13,555 nucleotides of DNA, taken from contig JAVBNO010000081.1 in the NCBI GenBank assembly GCA_031551485.1, forward strand, positions 1-13,555. The letters are read 5' to 3'. Every line of letters starts with the position of its first letter. Positions within the stretch are counted from its first letter, which is position 1. The stretch comes from JAVBNO01 sp031551485 (GTDB taxonomy: Bacteria; Bacillota; Clostridia; Oscillospirales; Ruminococcaceae). This document shows, piece after piece, positions 6,893-13,524 of the stretch. Position numbers and translations under genes: made by a program. The notes beneath the pieces were generated by a model, which was not told where the DNA came from, searched no databases, and was given only the letters and a program-made list of their open reading frames with translations.

Positions 6893-6990
6893 AGTTGTCA
6901 CCCCCCACAAGTGATAAAACGCTATTGCCCATCTGCCGAAAAGATACCCACTATACAATTCGGGATAGCAAAATGTGCGCGTCCAAAAAC

Positions 6991-7019
6991 ATTATATCGA
7001 AAAGAGGGTGGATTGTCCA
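6991..7019 (-). promoter_or_regulatory. Near-consensus promoter of the LuxR-type gene
   Basis: On the - strand TGGACA (7014-7019, 5/6) and a perfect TATAAT (6991-6996) are separated by 17 bases. The predicted 5' UTR is about 90 bases. No convincing terminator is visible between this promoter and the nifS stop, so read-through from the PTS operon is possible. Confidence 0.75.
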
Positions 7020-7093
7020 TTACTAGGGCAAATAAATATCACAAAATTCTAAATATTCTTTGATAAAGTAACGGATGATACAACATTTTTTAG

Positions 7094-8248
7094 TTATGCT
7101 CGGCGTAAACGGGTGACATTTTGAATCATGACTTCGGCAGCGGTGTCGATATCCTCCGGGGTGTTCCCCTGCCCGAAAGATACTCGCACGCTGCTGTTTA
7201 ACATTTCCGGCGGTACGCCGATGGCGGAAAGCACATGGGAAGGCTCCACCGATTGGGAGTTGCAGGCCGCCCCCATGGACAATTGCACGCCGGCATGGTC
7301 ACACAAAAGTACAAGCCCCTCGGCGCTGTCCAGCCCCGCAAAGCCCAAATTGAGGATGGCGGGGGAGTCGTTCTTGTGGCCACCGCCGTTAATGCGCCAG
7401 CCATCAAGGCCGCCCAGCCCTGCCAGCAGCCGTCGCTTGAGCCTCTCCACATGCGCCTGCCGGGCGGGCATCTCCGCCTTGGCCAATTCCAATGCCTTGC
7501 CCAGCGCAGCAATACCCGCGACATTTTCAGTGCCGCCCCGCAAAAAATATTCCTGTTGGCCACCGTGGAGCAGCGCCTCCAGCGGGGCTCCCTCCCGGCG
7601 GTATAAAAGCCCCGTGCCCTTGGGGCCGTAAAGCTTGTGGGCCGAAAGAGACAAATAATCCACGCCGGTTGTTGTGACGTCAATGGGTAACGCGGCGGCG
7701 GCCTGAACAGCATCTGTGTGAAAAAGGGCATTGTGGCGGTGGGCGGTCTCCGCCAGCGTCTTAACTGGGTTGACGGCTCCAATTTCATTGTTCACCCACA
7801 TCAGCGACACCAGCACAGTGTCGGGATGCTCTGCCAGCGCCGCTTCCAACAGCGCAGGCTTAACTGTGCCGTCGGTGCCCACCGGCAGCACACTGAGGGG
7901 GAATCCCAGCTCTTCCAGCCAGTGGCAGGCCGACAACACGGCGTGATGTTCGGCATTTGATGTCATAATGCGGCCCTTGCGCCCGTTTTGTTTTTCCAAA
8001 GCCCAAGCCGCGCCTTTAATGGCCAGGTTGTCGGCCTCGGTGCCGCCGCTGCCGAAAATAATTTCTTCCGCATGGGCACCAATTGCCATGGCTGCTTTTT
8101 GACGGGCGGCCTCTTTTATTTCTTTTGCTTTACGCCCCGCCGCGTAGGGGGACGAGGCATTGTGAAAGCATTCACCCCACAAAGTCTCCATTTCGGCCGC
8201 AACGCGGGGGTCTAAAGGGGTGGTGGATGCGTGGTCCAAATAAATCAT
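7094..8248 (-). CDS. nifS: Cysteine desulfurase, NifS/IscS family
   Basis: 384 residues, full length. This PLP enzyme converts cysteine to alanine and holds the sulfur as a persulfide for Fe-S clusters, tRNA thiolation or other acceptors. Key residues are visible: 'YLDHASTTP' at the N-terminus; 'GSGGTEADN' (67-74); H101 in 'NAEHHAV'; D179 and Q182 in 'HTDAVQ'; the PLP lysine K205 in 'LSAHKLYGPKG'; 'RGGTENV'; and the catalytic C329 in 'GAACNSQSVEPSHVL'. Its ATG overlaps the stop codon of the upstream IIB-like gene (ATGA), indicating translational coupling. No iscU, iscR or thiI is adjacent, so the sulfur acceptor is unclear. Being the last gene of a PTS operon is unusual for this enzyme. Confidence 0.95.
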   Translation of the reverse strand: MIYLDHASTTPLDPRVAAEMETLWGECFHNASSPYAAGRKAKEIKEAARQKAAMAIGAHAEEIIFGSGGTEADNLAIKGAAWALEKQNGRKGRIMTSNAEHHAVLSACHWLEELGFPLSVLPVGTDGTVKPALLEAALAEHPDTVLVSLMWVNNEIGAVNPVKTLAETAHRHNALFHTDAVQAAAALPIDVTTTGVDYLSLSAHKLYGPKGTGLLYRREGAPLEALLHGGQQEYFLRGGTENVAGIAALGKALELAKAEMPARQAHVERLKRRLLAGLGGLDGWRINGGGHKNDSPAILNLGFAGLDSAEGLVLLCDHAGVQLSMGAACNSQSVEPSHVLSAIGVPPEMLNSSVRVSFGQGNTPEDIDTAAEVMIQNVTRLRRA

Positions 8249-8577
8249 ACGGCGGCCTCTCTGGGGGAGACAGGCCCGGTACCCTCGCCATCACCGGCTA
8301 AAATGCCGACGATTTGGGCCACCAGTGCCTTTTCGTTCTGATGAATAATAAAGGGCTTGCCCGATAGCACCGGGCAGCTTTCATTCTCGAAAAAAGGGAA
8401 CATTTCTATAATCACGTCAAAGCCCTGGCCGGGATAAGCGGACTCCCAAAGGTTATGCACTTTCACATGCACAGGTATGCGGCAAGCACGGCAGGCGTCC
8501 TCCACCTTTTCGGCAGCCATCAACATCGTGGCGCCGCAAAGACCGCCCGCAATCAACACTTTTTTGGTGTTGGCCAT
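8245..8577 (-). CDS. Second PTS IIB-like protein (GatB-like fold) with displaced cysteine
   Basis: 110 residues. The N-terminus 'KKVLIAGGLCGATMLMAAEKV' resembles the P-loop start of lactose/galactitol-type IIB domains, followed by alternating beta/alpha segments (HVKVHNLWE, DVIIEMFPFF, KPFIIH). In a normal IIB the phosphorylated Cys begins a CGxGxxTS loop. Here that position is G11 and the only loop cysteine is C14, so phosphotransfer may be lost or altered. The start is set by GGGAGGG shortly before the ATG at 8577. It lies 16 bases after URO-D-like protein 2, and its TGA overlaps the nifS ATG. It may be a regulatory paralogue of the operon's other IIB. An unrelated small Rossmann-like protein remains possible. 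Confidence 0.65.
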   Translation of the reverse strand: MANTKKVLIAGGLCGATMLMAAEKVEDACRACRIPVHVKVHNLWESAYPGQGFDVIIEMFPFFENESCPVLSGKPFIIHQNEKALVAQIVGILAGDGEGTGPVSPREAAV

Positions 8578-8593
8578 CCGTTTCCCTCCCTTT

Positions 8594-9679
8594 TTATCCC
8601 TTAACAGCTTCCTCATATAGAGCCAGTATATTTTCAAGTGGAAACTCCGGCAACAGGCTGTGGTCAGAACCGATGGCAAGGCCGGTGTCGCCAAAAATTT
8701 TCTGAAGCCGCCGCACTTCCCCCCGCACATCCTCAGGACTGCCAAAGGGCAGGGTGGACTGGGTACAGACACCGCCATAAAAAGTGATATCGTTCCCATA
8801 TTCCCGCTTCAGGCGTTTCGGCTCCATGCCGGGCAAATGAAATTGGCAGGGTTCCAGCTCATCCACACCCAGGGCGATGAACTCGGGGATAAGCTCGCTC
8901 ATGGCGCCGCAGCAGTGCTCGTGGACAAACAGGCCGTAAGACTTGGCCAGTGTAATCAACTTTTGCAACGGTTTTTTAAAAAAGCGACGCCAGACATCCA
9001 GGCTGATCATCAAGCCGCTTTGTGATGCCACATCGTCGCCGATGATGAAAATATCCAGCTGCCCTTTGCACCGCTCAAACATCCGCCGGTTGCGTTCATA
9101 AAAAAAGTCGGTGATGTGTTCGATGGCGGCTTCCACCAACTCCGGCTGCAGAAGCATGTTCATCAACGCGGCTTCCATGCCAAACAGCTGGCAAACGCTG
9201 CCGTAAATGGGGGACCAATGGCTGACAATATTGGCTTTGTCCGGGTGCTTGGCCACCTCGGCCGCCAAACCGTCATAATCATACCACCCCGGGTCAGGCC
9301 AGGGGAAATCATCAATTTCCGCGGTGGTCTCGGCCGATTCAAAGGGCCGCACTGTAATCGCCGTGGAGTAAGATCCGTGGGCCTCCACCCCAAATGTGGG
9401 CATCTCGAATACCGGTTTGGCAATGTCCTGCACCGGCCACTCCCGTTGATAGGTTTGCCGGTAATAAGCAAGCAGAGCGGGTCCGGGGGTTTGGCGCATG
9501 GGCATGACAATGCGGCGATAATCGCTGCCAATGTATACCAGCGCCTCTTCATAGGTAGAAAGCCCTGCGTGGGCACAAATCATGTCGGCCACAGCAGGGT
9601 AAAAAGGCATATGGCCCACCGGAAGCCGGTCGGCGCCTTTGTGGGACAAAGTGGCTTTCACGCGTTCTCTTCCCGTCAT
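8594..9679 (-). CDS. Uroporphyrinogen decarboxylase (URO-D) superfamily protein 2, methyltransferase-like, not HemE
   Basis: 361 residues, a single TIM-barrel-type URO-D domain. The N-terminal 'GRERVKATLSHKGADRLPV' is typical of the COG0407 branch. The HemE motif RQAGRY is absent, so heme synthesis is unlikely. Further signatures are 'DDVASQSGLMISLDVWRRFFKKP' (215-237, given here as recognisable blocks), the metal-site motif H255-C256-C257-G258 and 'GSDH' at 337-340. In MtaA/CmuA-type methyltransferases an HxC plus a distal Cys binds zinc; here the distal position appears to be H340. GTGAGG precedes the ATG by eight bases. It follows PTS IIA by 55 bases. The substrate is unknown; corrinoid methyl transfer is a family-based guess and no corrinoid protein is in the window. 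Confidence 0.85.
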   Translation of the reverse strand: MTGRERVKATLSHKGADRLPVGHMPFYPAVADMICAHAGLSTYEEALVYIGSDYRRIVMPMRQTPGPALLAYYRQTYQREWPVQDIAKPVFEMPTFGVEAHGSYSTAITVRPFESAETTAEIDDFPWPDPGWYDYDGLAAEVAKHPDKANIVSHWSPIYGSVCQLFGMEAALMNMLLQPELVEAAIEHITDFFYERNRRMFERCKGQLDIFIIGDDVASQSGLMISLDVWRRFFKKPLQKLITLAKSYGLFVHEHCCGAMSELIPEFIALGVDELEPCQFHLPGMEPKRLKREYGNDITFYGGVCTQSTLPFGSPEDVRGEVRRLQKIFGDTGLAIGSDHSLLPEFPLENILALYEEAVKG

Positions 9680-9734
9680 GATTATACCTCACCATCGGTC
9701 AATAAGCCAGCTTTTGCCGCCGGCCCCAGCTATC

Positions 9735-10211
9735 TTATTCCTCGTCCTCATCATCTTCATTGTAATTTTTAAGCAAGTCAATAACCACATCGGGCGAACC
9801 AGCTGCCCTGATGCTGTTTAGCAGTTTGCGGCTGCCAAAGCACTTCATCAGCTGCCGCAAATCCTGCAGCTGCGCTTCGGGGTTTTTGTTGGCAATCAGG
9901 AAGACAATTTCCACCTGCAGCTCTTCGGTCTCGCAGCCCATGCAGCAAAAGGGCACAGGGCTTGCCAATATGGCAATGCCGACGGCAGGGGCGATCACCC
10001 CTTCACTGGTCATGCCGTGGGGAATGGAGACAGGCACGCCCTCGGTGGGCAATCCCGTTGGGTAACGATTTTCCCGGTCCAGCACATCCCCCAGATATGC
10101 CGGCGTAACATAACCATTTTCGCCCAGCCGGTCCACCAAAATCTTAATGACTTCTTCCCGGGTGGCGGCGGCAACGTTGAGAATCACGTTTTGGCTTTCC
10201 AATACCAGCAT
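9735..10211 (-). CDS. PTS sugar transporter subunit IIA (fructose/galactitol-type)
   Basis: 158 residues, one PTS_EIIA type-2 domain. It takes phosphate from HPr on a histidine and passes it to IIB. The phosphorylated residue is H65 in 'VPVSIPHGMT', the usual 'IPH' context. Downstream 'APAVGIAILASPVPF' and 'VEIVFLIANKNP' match the family core. The chosen start ATG at 10211 has GGAGG seven bases upstream; a longer frame reaching 10271 runs into a hairpin and has no such site. Odd points are a cysteine-rich stretch (C88, C89, C92) in a loop that is normally hydrophobic, and an acidic tail (DDEDEE). It lies between IIC and URO-D-like protein 2. Confidence 0.9.
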   Translation of the reverse strand: MLVLESQNVILNVAAATREEVIKILVDRLGENGYVTPAYLGDVLDRENRYPTGLPTEGVPVSIPHGMTSEGVIAPAVGIAILASPVPFCCMGCETEELQVEIVFLIANKNPEAQLQDLRQLMKCFGSRKLLNSIRAAGSPDVVIDLLKNYNEDDEDEE

Positions 10212-10238
10212 AAGCGGGCCTCCAAACAGCGTTTTAGA

Positions 10239-10274
10239 GGATTGGGCGCAGAACCGCTGTTCCGCGCCCAATCC
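10239..10274 (-). other. Intercistronic stem-loop between PTS IIC and IIA genes
   Basis: An 11-bp perfect repeat (10239-10249 with 10264-10274) extends to a 16-bp stem with a four-base loop in the - strand RNA, using one G-U pair that would be an A-C mismatch in the + strand RNA. On the - strand no U-run follows, so it looks like an mRNA stability or processing element. On the + strand five T residues follow, so it could also stop antisense transcripts. Confidence 0.65.
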
Positions 10275-10305
10275 TTTTTAAATGTGTATGTACACCAAAA
10301 GTTTT

Positions 10306-11571
10306 TTAAATGGCCGATCCGAAAATGAGTTTGAATACATTGACGAACAATGTGCCCAAAATGTCACCGCCCATGTCAAAACTGGAGGTGAGACCTTCGC
10401 TGGCGGAGCCGACTGCTGCCATGGCGGCAGTGTGAACAGGCGCCATAAAGGTGGCAAAATAGAATACGGGAATGCTCCAAATCAAAATGTACAGCACAAT
10501 GCGGAAAACGTTGCCTTTAAAGTAAGGGGCAACCGCGCCGCACCAGTAAGGAACAATCGCCAAACTGGCAATGGGCAAAATGCCGTTGCCGGGCAACAGC
10601 ACGGACAGCAGAACGATCAGGGGGTAAAGCAGCACGGCAGAAGCCATAACCGAGGGATGGCCCAACAGCGCGGCGCAGTCGACGGCGACGTAAATCTCGC
10701 GGCCGGTAAACCGGTCCTGAACAAACTCAATAACAGCGTTACTGATCGGAATAACGCCTTCGCAGAGCACCGAAACGGTTTTGGGCAAGAACACCATCAA
10801 AACGCCGGTTTGCATGGCAAGCCCCAACGCCTGATAGAAAGTCCAGCTGCCAAAAATGCAGTCCACAAGGCCGATGATCAAACCGATCATGAAGCCCATG
10901 ACACCCAGCTCGCCAAACACGCCGATGCTTTCGCGAATGGATTCGGGGGAGGCGTCAATCTTGTTAATACCGGGAATTTTCTCGAAAATAGCGTTGAACA
11001 GACCTGCGGGCAGCGCCAGCACAGATACGGTACAAGGTACCGAAATACCGGGCATGCCGTTAAATTCCTGGTACTTTTTGGCGCTGAAGTCGGCCACAAA
11101 GCTGTTCATCGTCAGATAGAGGACAGCAGCGGCAATACCACACCACAGGTTGCCGGTGGCGACCCATACGAAACCGCCTACAACCTGACCATGCCAGAAG
11201 CTCCACATGTCGGTCCACATGGTCTTAACGATTTTAAGCATGATAAAGATCACGTTAATAATCAAAACGCCCAAAATGGTGAATGCGGCGCCGGGCCATG
11301 CAAAAGCGATGCCGGCGTTGGCCCAGCCGGTGTCTACAATGGTGGTGCTGGTGCCCACTGCGGCCGCCAGTTCGGTGATAGCAGGTTCAAGTGCTGTTGT
11401 GGCAGCGCCAGTGATGACAAACAGACCGGCCAAACCAATACCGGCGTACAAGCCGCCGCGGAAGCTCTTTTTAAAGCCCGCTTGGAAAGCCATACCCAGG
11501 ATAAACAGCACGATTGCGACCAGCACAGGGCCGCCCAGACTTGACAGTACATTGCTAATTGCCTGTGACAT
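10306..11571 (-). CDS. PTS sugar transporter subunit IIC, galactitol (GatC) type
   Basis: 421 residues, strongly hydrophobic, with roughly ten to twelve membrane segments. It is the permease that carries the substrate across the membrane for phosphorylation by IIB. Features of the EIIC-GatC family include the N-terminal 'GGPVLVAIVLFILGMAFQ', 'FRGGLYAGIGLAGL', the long conserved loop around 'GMPGISVPCTVSVLALP', and 'LLGHPSVMASAVLLYP'. A good AGAGGAGG site precedes the ATG. It is preceded by IIB (69-base gap) and followed by IIA, the complete minimal transporter. Galactitol is only the family name; members of this group carry various polyols and pentoses, so the substrate is open. Confidence 0.95.
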   Translation of the reverse strand: MSQAISNVLSSLGGPVLVAIVLFILGMAFQAGFKKSFRGGLYAGIGLAGLFVITGAATTALEPAITELAAAVGTSTTIVDTGWANAGIAFAWPGAAFTILGVLIINVIFIMLKIVKTMWTDMWSFWHGQVVGGFVWVATGNLWCGIAAAVLYLTMNSFVADFSAKKYQEFNGMPGISVPCTVSVLALPAGLFNAIFEKIPGINKIDASPESIRESIGVFGELGVMGFMIGLIIGLVDCIFGSWTFYQALGLAMQTGVLMVFLPKTVSVLCEGVIPISNAVIEFVQDRFTGREIYVAVDCAALLGHPSVMASAVLLYPLIVLLSVLLPGNGILPIASLAIVPYWCGAVAPYFKGNVFRIVLYILIWSIPVFYFATFMAPVHTAAMAAVGSASEGLTSSFDMGGDILGTLFVNVFKLIFGSAI

Positions 11572-11640
11572 ACCTAAAAACCTCCTCTTCCAAACTGTGT
11601 TCTATTTTCTTGTCTGAACATCCCACAAAACTTTGTCGGA

Positions 11641-11955
11641 TTAATTGGGGTCGTAAATTTGCTCCATCATTTCAATAATTTTTAACGTCATTTCTTCCTT
11701 CGCTTTTTTGCCACCGGTCAGGAAGACAAGGCCCTGAACGCTGGGCGCATCAAAGCTTTCGCTAATGGATGTCATCCAGCAGACAACCATGTTTTTGCGT
11801 CCTTTGTATTTGGCAATGTCGCCAATGGTACAATGCTCTACAAGATAATCTTTCACTTTCTGCTTTTCCAGATATTCTCTGATGGTCATTTCTGCGTTAA
11901 TGGACGTGTTAATACCCGCCCCGCACACACATAAGACAAGCTTTCTCTCTGCCAA
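11641..11955 (-). CDS. PTS sugar transporter subunit IIB, galactitol (GatB) type, TTG start
   Basis: 104 residues from the preferred TTG start. The IIB phosphate-carrier fold is clear: 'KLVLCVCGAGINTS' carries the phospho-acceptor C11 in the CGxGxxTS loop, followed by the helix 'INAEMTIREYL' and alternating strands and helices. It passes phosphate from IIA to the incoming substrate. The TTG at 11953-11955 has GGAGGG (complement of 11963-11968) seven bases upstream. The in-frame ATG at 11970 has no site and its own codons contain that GGAGGG, so the TTG is the better start. The gene lies 55 bases after URO-D-like protein 1 and 69 bases before IIC. Confidence 0.92.
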   Translation of the reverse strand: MAERKLVLCVCGAGINTSINAEMTIREYLEKQKVKDYLVEHCTIGDIAKYKGRKNMVVCWMTSISESFDAPSVQGLVFLTGGKKAKEEMTLKIIEMMEQIYDPN

Positions 11956-11962
11956 GTTACTT

Positions 11963-11968
11963 CCCTCC
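11963..11968 (-). promoter_or_regulatory. Ribosome binding site deciding the TTG start of PTS IIB
   Basis: GGAGGG on the - strand, seven bases before TTG at 11953-11955. It would lie inside the coding sequence if the upstream ATG at 11970 were used. Confidence 0.7.
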
Positions 11969-12010
11969 ATTTTCAAAAAGCGAATTATGTTAAAAACTGC
12001 CGGTCAGTTT

Positions 12011-13141
12011 TTAGCCGATAGGATATTGGCCGTAGCGTCTGGCCTCGTTGTAAAGAATGCTGAAGTTTTTGGCCGGCATATCTTTTTGCAAATGGTTGGC
12101 CGGGGCAAAGATATAACCGCCGCCAAGCGCCATCGCGTTAATCGCACGGTGCACTTCGGCAACCACTTCCTCCGGGGTGCCCTGGGTGGCATGCTGGATG
12201 TCCACGCCGGAATGAAGAACCAAAGCGTCGCCGAACTCCCGCTTAATGCGCACCTGGTCCATATCTTTGGCCAGCGGCTGCAACGAATTGAGAATATCCA
12301 CGCCGCACTCAATAAAATCGGGGATAAAAACAATGTTGGAACCGCAGCAGTGCAAAAATATTTTCAAGTGGGGATATTTCTTTTTGATGGCGCTGAATAC
12401 ATGGGTCATGGGCTTTTTAAAAAACCGGCGGAACAGTTCAACCGAAATAAACGGCCCCGTCTGTGTACCAAAGTCGGAGGCAAATTCCACCCATTCCAGA
12501 TAGGGCGCAATGGGTTCGAGAAAATGTAGATGGAGCGCTGTGAAAACTTCCTCCAGTTTATCCATCAGTTTGTCGGTAAAGTATTCTTCCAAATACAAAT
12601 TGGTGAAAAACTGCTCTGCGCCGCAAAGATACTGTCCAAAGTCGAAGAAAAAGCCCGATGTGGCTGTGCAGGAGGTAATGGCAAAGCTGGTGTTTTCGTA
12701 CCAGTCTTTGGCAATGTCGGCAATGCCGGCAATACGACCCGGGTCGGTGGGGTTGGGCCAAGGATAATGATCCAACCTGTCGGGGTCGGGGTCCGCCAGC
12801 GGGTGAAAGGAAATGGTATTGTAAGCATCGCTCATTTTGTGGCCGATGCCCCACTCGTCAATGGCGTTGCCCTTGTCGTCAATGTAACTTTTGTAGCCAA
12901 CCGGTTTGCCAATGACAATATGGCGAAAGTCCACACCAAACATATCGCTGATACGGTAATCCACATATTCCGCCAACGTGCCGGGCCGCGCCTTCTCTTT
13001 CATTGGGTCCAGCCCCAAAAGCGGACATAAATTTTCATAAAGGCCGTTATGCAACCGGGAAGCGGAACCCCATAAGTCAATGGGTACTCGATCCGGCTCC
13101 TTGTGGGCAACTGCTGCTTTCACTCTGGTTCTGCTATCCAT
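12011..13141 (-). CDS. Uroporphyrinogen decarboxylase (URO-D) superfamily protein 1, methyltransferase-like, not HemE
   Basis: 376 residues, full-length URO-D domain and first gene of the PTS operon. 'RTRVKAAVAHKEPDRVPID' is the COG0407-type N-terminus without HemE's RQAGRY. 'DFGTQTGPFISVELFRRFFKKP' begins at D223. The metal-site motif H264-C265-C266-G267 lies in 'KIFLHCCGSN', and near the C-terminus 'GGGYIFAPANHLQKD' (340-354) ends in N349-H350, where MtaA-type enzymes have a zinc-binding Cys. It is clearly a divergent paralogue of the second URO-D protein in this operon: they share the FFKKP, HCCG and KREFG/KREYG blocks. The start ATG has GAGG about seven bases upstream. Function is unknown; a cobamide- or pterin-linked methyl transfer role is inference. 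Confidence 0.87.
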   Translation of the reverse strand: MDSRTRVKAAVAHKEPDRVPIDLWGSASRLHNGLYENLCPLLGLDPMKEKARPGTLAEYVDYRISDMFGVDFRHIVIGKPVGYKSYIDDKGNAIDEWGIGHKMSDAYNTISFHPLADPDPDRLDHYPWPNPTDPGRIAGIADIAKDWYENTSFAITSCTATSGFFFDFGQYLCGAEQFFTNLYLEEYFTDKLMDKLEEVFTALHLHFLEPIAPYLEWVEFASDFGTQTGPFISVELFRRFFKKPMTHVFSAIKKKYPHLKIFLHCCGSNIVFIPDFIECGVDILNSLQPLAKDMDQVRIKREFGDALVLHSGVDIQHATQGTPEEVVAEVHRAINAMALGGGYIFAPANHLQKDMPAKNFSILYNEARRYGQYPIG

Positions 13142-13344
13142 GAGGATACCTCATTTCCAATTCACTCTGTCGGGTCGCCGGCAGCCGGCATCCGCAACCC
13201 GTCTTTTATATATGCATACAGACCGGGCTTTCCCTTTCATCTTATAAACCGCAAAACGGGCAAGGCTGCCGCTGGCGCTGGCGGCAAACCTGGGCCTGCA
13301 GAAAAAAAGTACACGAGGACAAAAAGAAGCTGTCTTATGTTTCC
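13142..13344 (-). other. Long 5' leader region of the PTS/URO-D operon, no recognised element
   Basis: If the promoter at 13345-13374 is used, the transcript has a leader of nearly 200 bases. It contains GC-rich self-complementary stretches (GCCGC/GCGGC near 13270; two GCCGGC copies near 13174-13190). It also has a small TGAGG/CCTCA hairpin at 13140-13152 that covers the ribosome binding site and start codon. I could not match it to any known riboswitch and see no upstream gene in it. Confidence 0.4.
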
Positions 13345-13374
13345 ATCTTACGCTACAGAATGATAGAAAATCAA
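13345..13374 (-). promoter_or_regulatory. Candidate promoter of the PTS/URO-D operon
   Basis: On the - strand TTGATT (13369-13374) and TAAGAT (13345-13350), each 4/6, are separated by 18 bases. It is the best-spaced pair upstream of the operon, but not strong. Confidence 0.35.
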
Positions 13375-13391
13375 TGAAAAGCTGAATTTTA

Positions 13392-13407
13392 TTGATCAAT
13401 TGTTCAA
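13392..13407. promoter_or_regulatory. 16-bp near-perfect palindrome, putative operator between divergent promoters
   Basis: TTGA-T-CAATTG-T-TCAA is palindromic except for the symmetric T/T pair. It lies four bases upstream of the + strand -35 and 17 bases upstream of the - strand -35. One bound dimer could control both directions. Confidence 0.5.
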
Positions 13408-13411
13408 AAAA

Positions 13412-13442
13412 TTGCGATATTTTACTAAGTATATGTTATAAT
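13412..13442 (+). promoter_or_regulatory. Extended -10 promoter for the right-edge gene
   Basis: A perfect TATAAT (13437-13442) is preceded by TGT, giving the extended -10 form. TTGCGA (13412-13417) is a -35 candidate at a long 19-base spacing. The following gene starts 83 bases downstream. Confidence 0.65.
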
Positions 13443-13524
13443 GTAGAAAAAATATTGCAAATGTACCCATTGTATCTATATAAATATAACGAAAATATGA
13501 ACTATACGAAAAAGGTGGATTTAA

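Noticed and set aside
8578..8799. N-terminal extension of the IIB-like gene to 8799
   Set aside because: It would overlap the coding end of URO-D-like protein 2, has no IIB features, and the ATG at 8577 has a strong GGGAGGG site.
10282..11544. Long + strand open frame (about 420 codons) opposite the PTS IIC gene
   Set aside because: Its translation is rich in His, Gln, Asn and Gly with no family features, while the - strand frame encodes a clear IIC permease with a good ribosome binding site. It is a codon-bias mirror.
8594..13141. Heme biosynthesis (HemE) for either URO-D protein
   Set aside because: Both lack the RQAGRY-type N-terminal motif needed for uroporphyrinogen binding and carry an HCCG metal-site motif instead. 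No other heme gene is nearby.
13142..13344. Cobalamin riboswitch in the operon leader
   Set aside because: An AAAGGGAA-like stretch caught the eye because of the methyltransferase-like genes, but the following GGTG-AA-TCC core, the ACTGT segment and the B12 box are absent.
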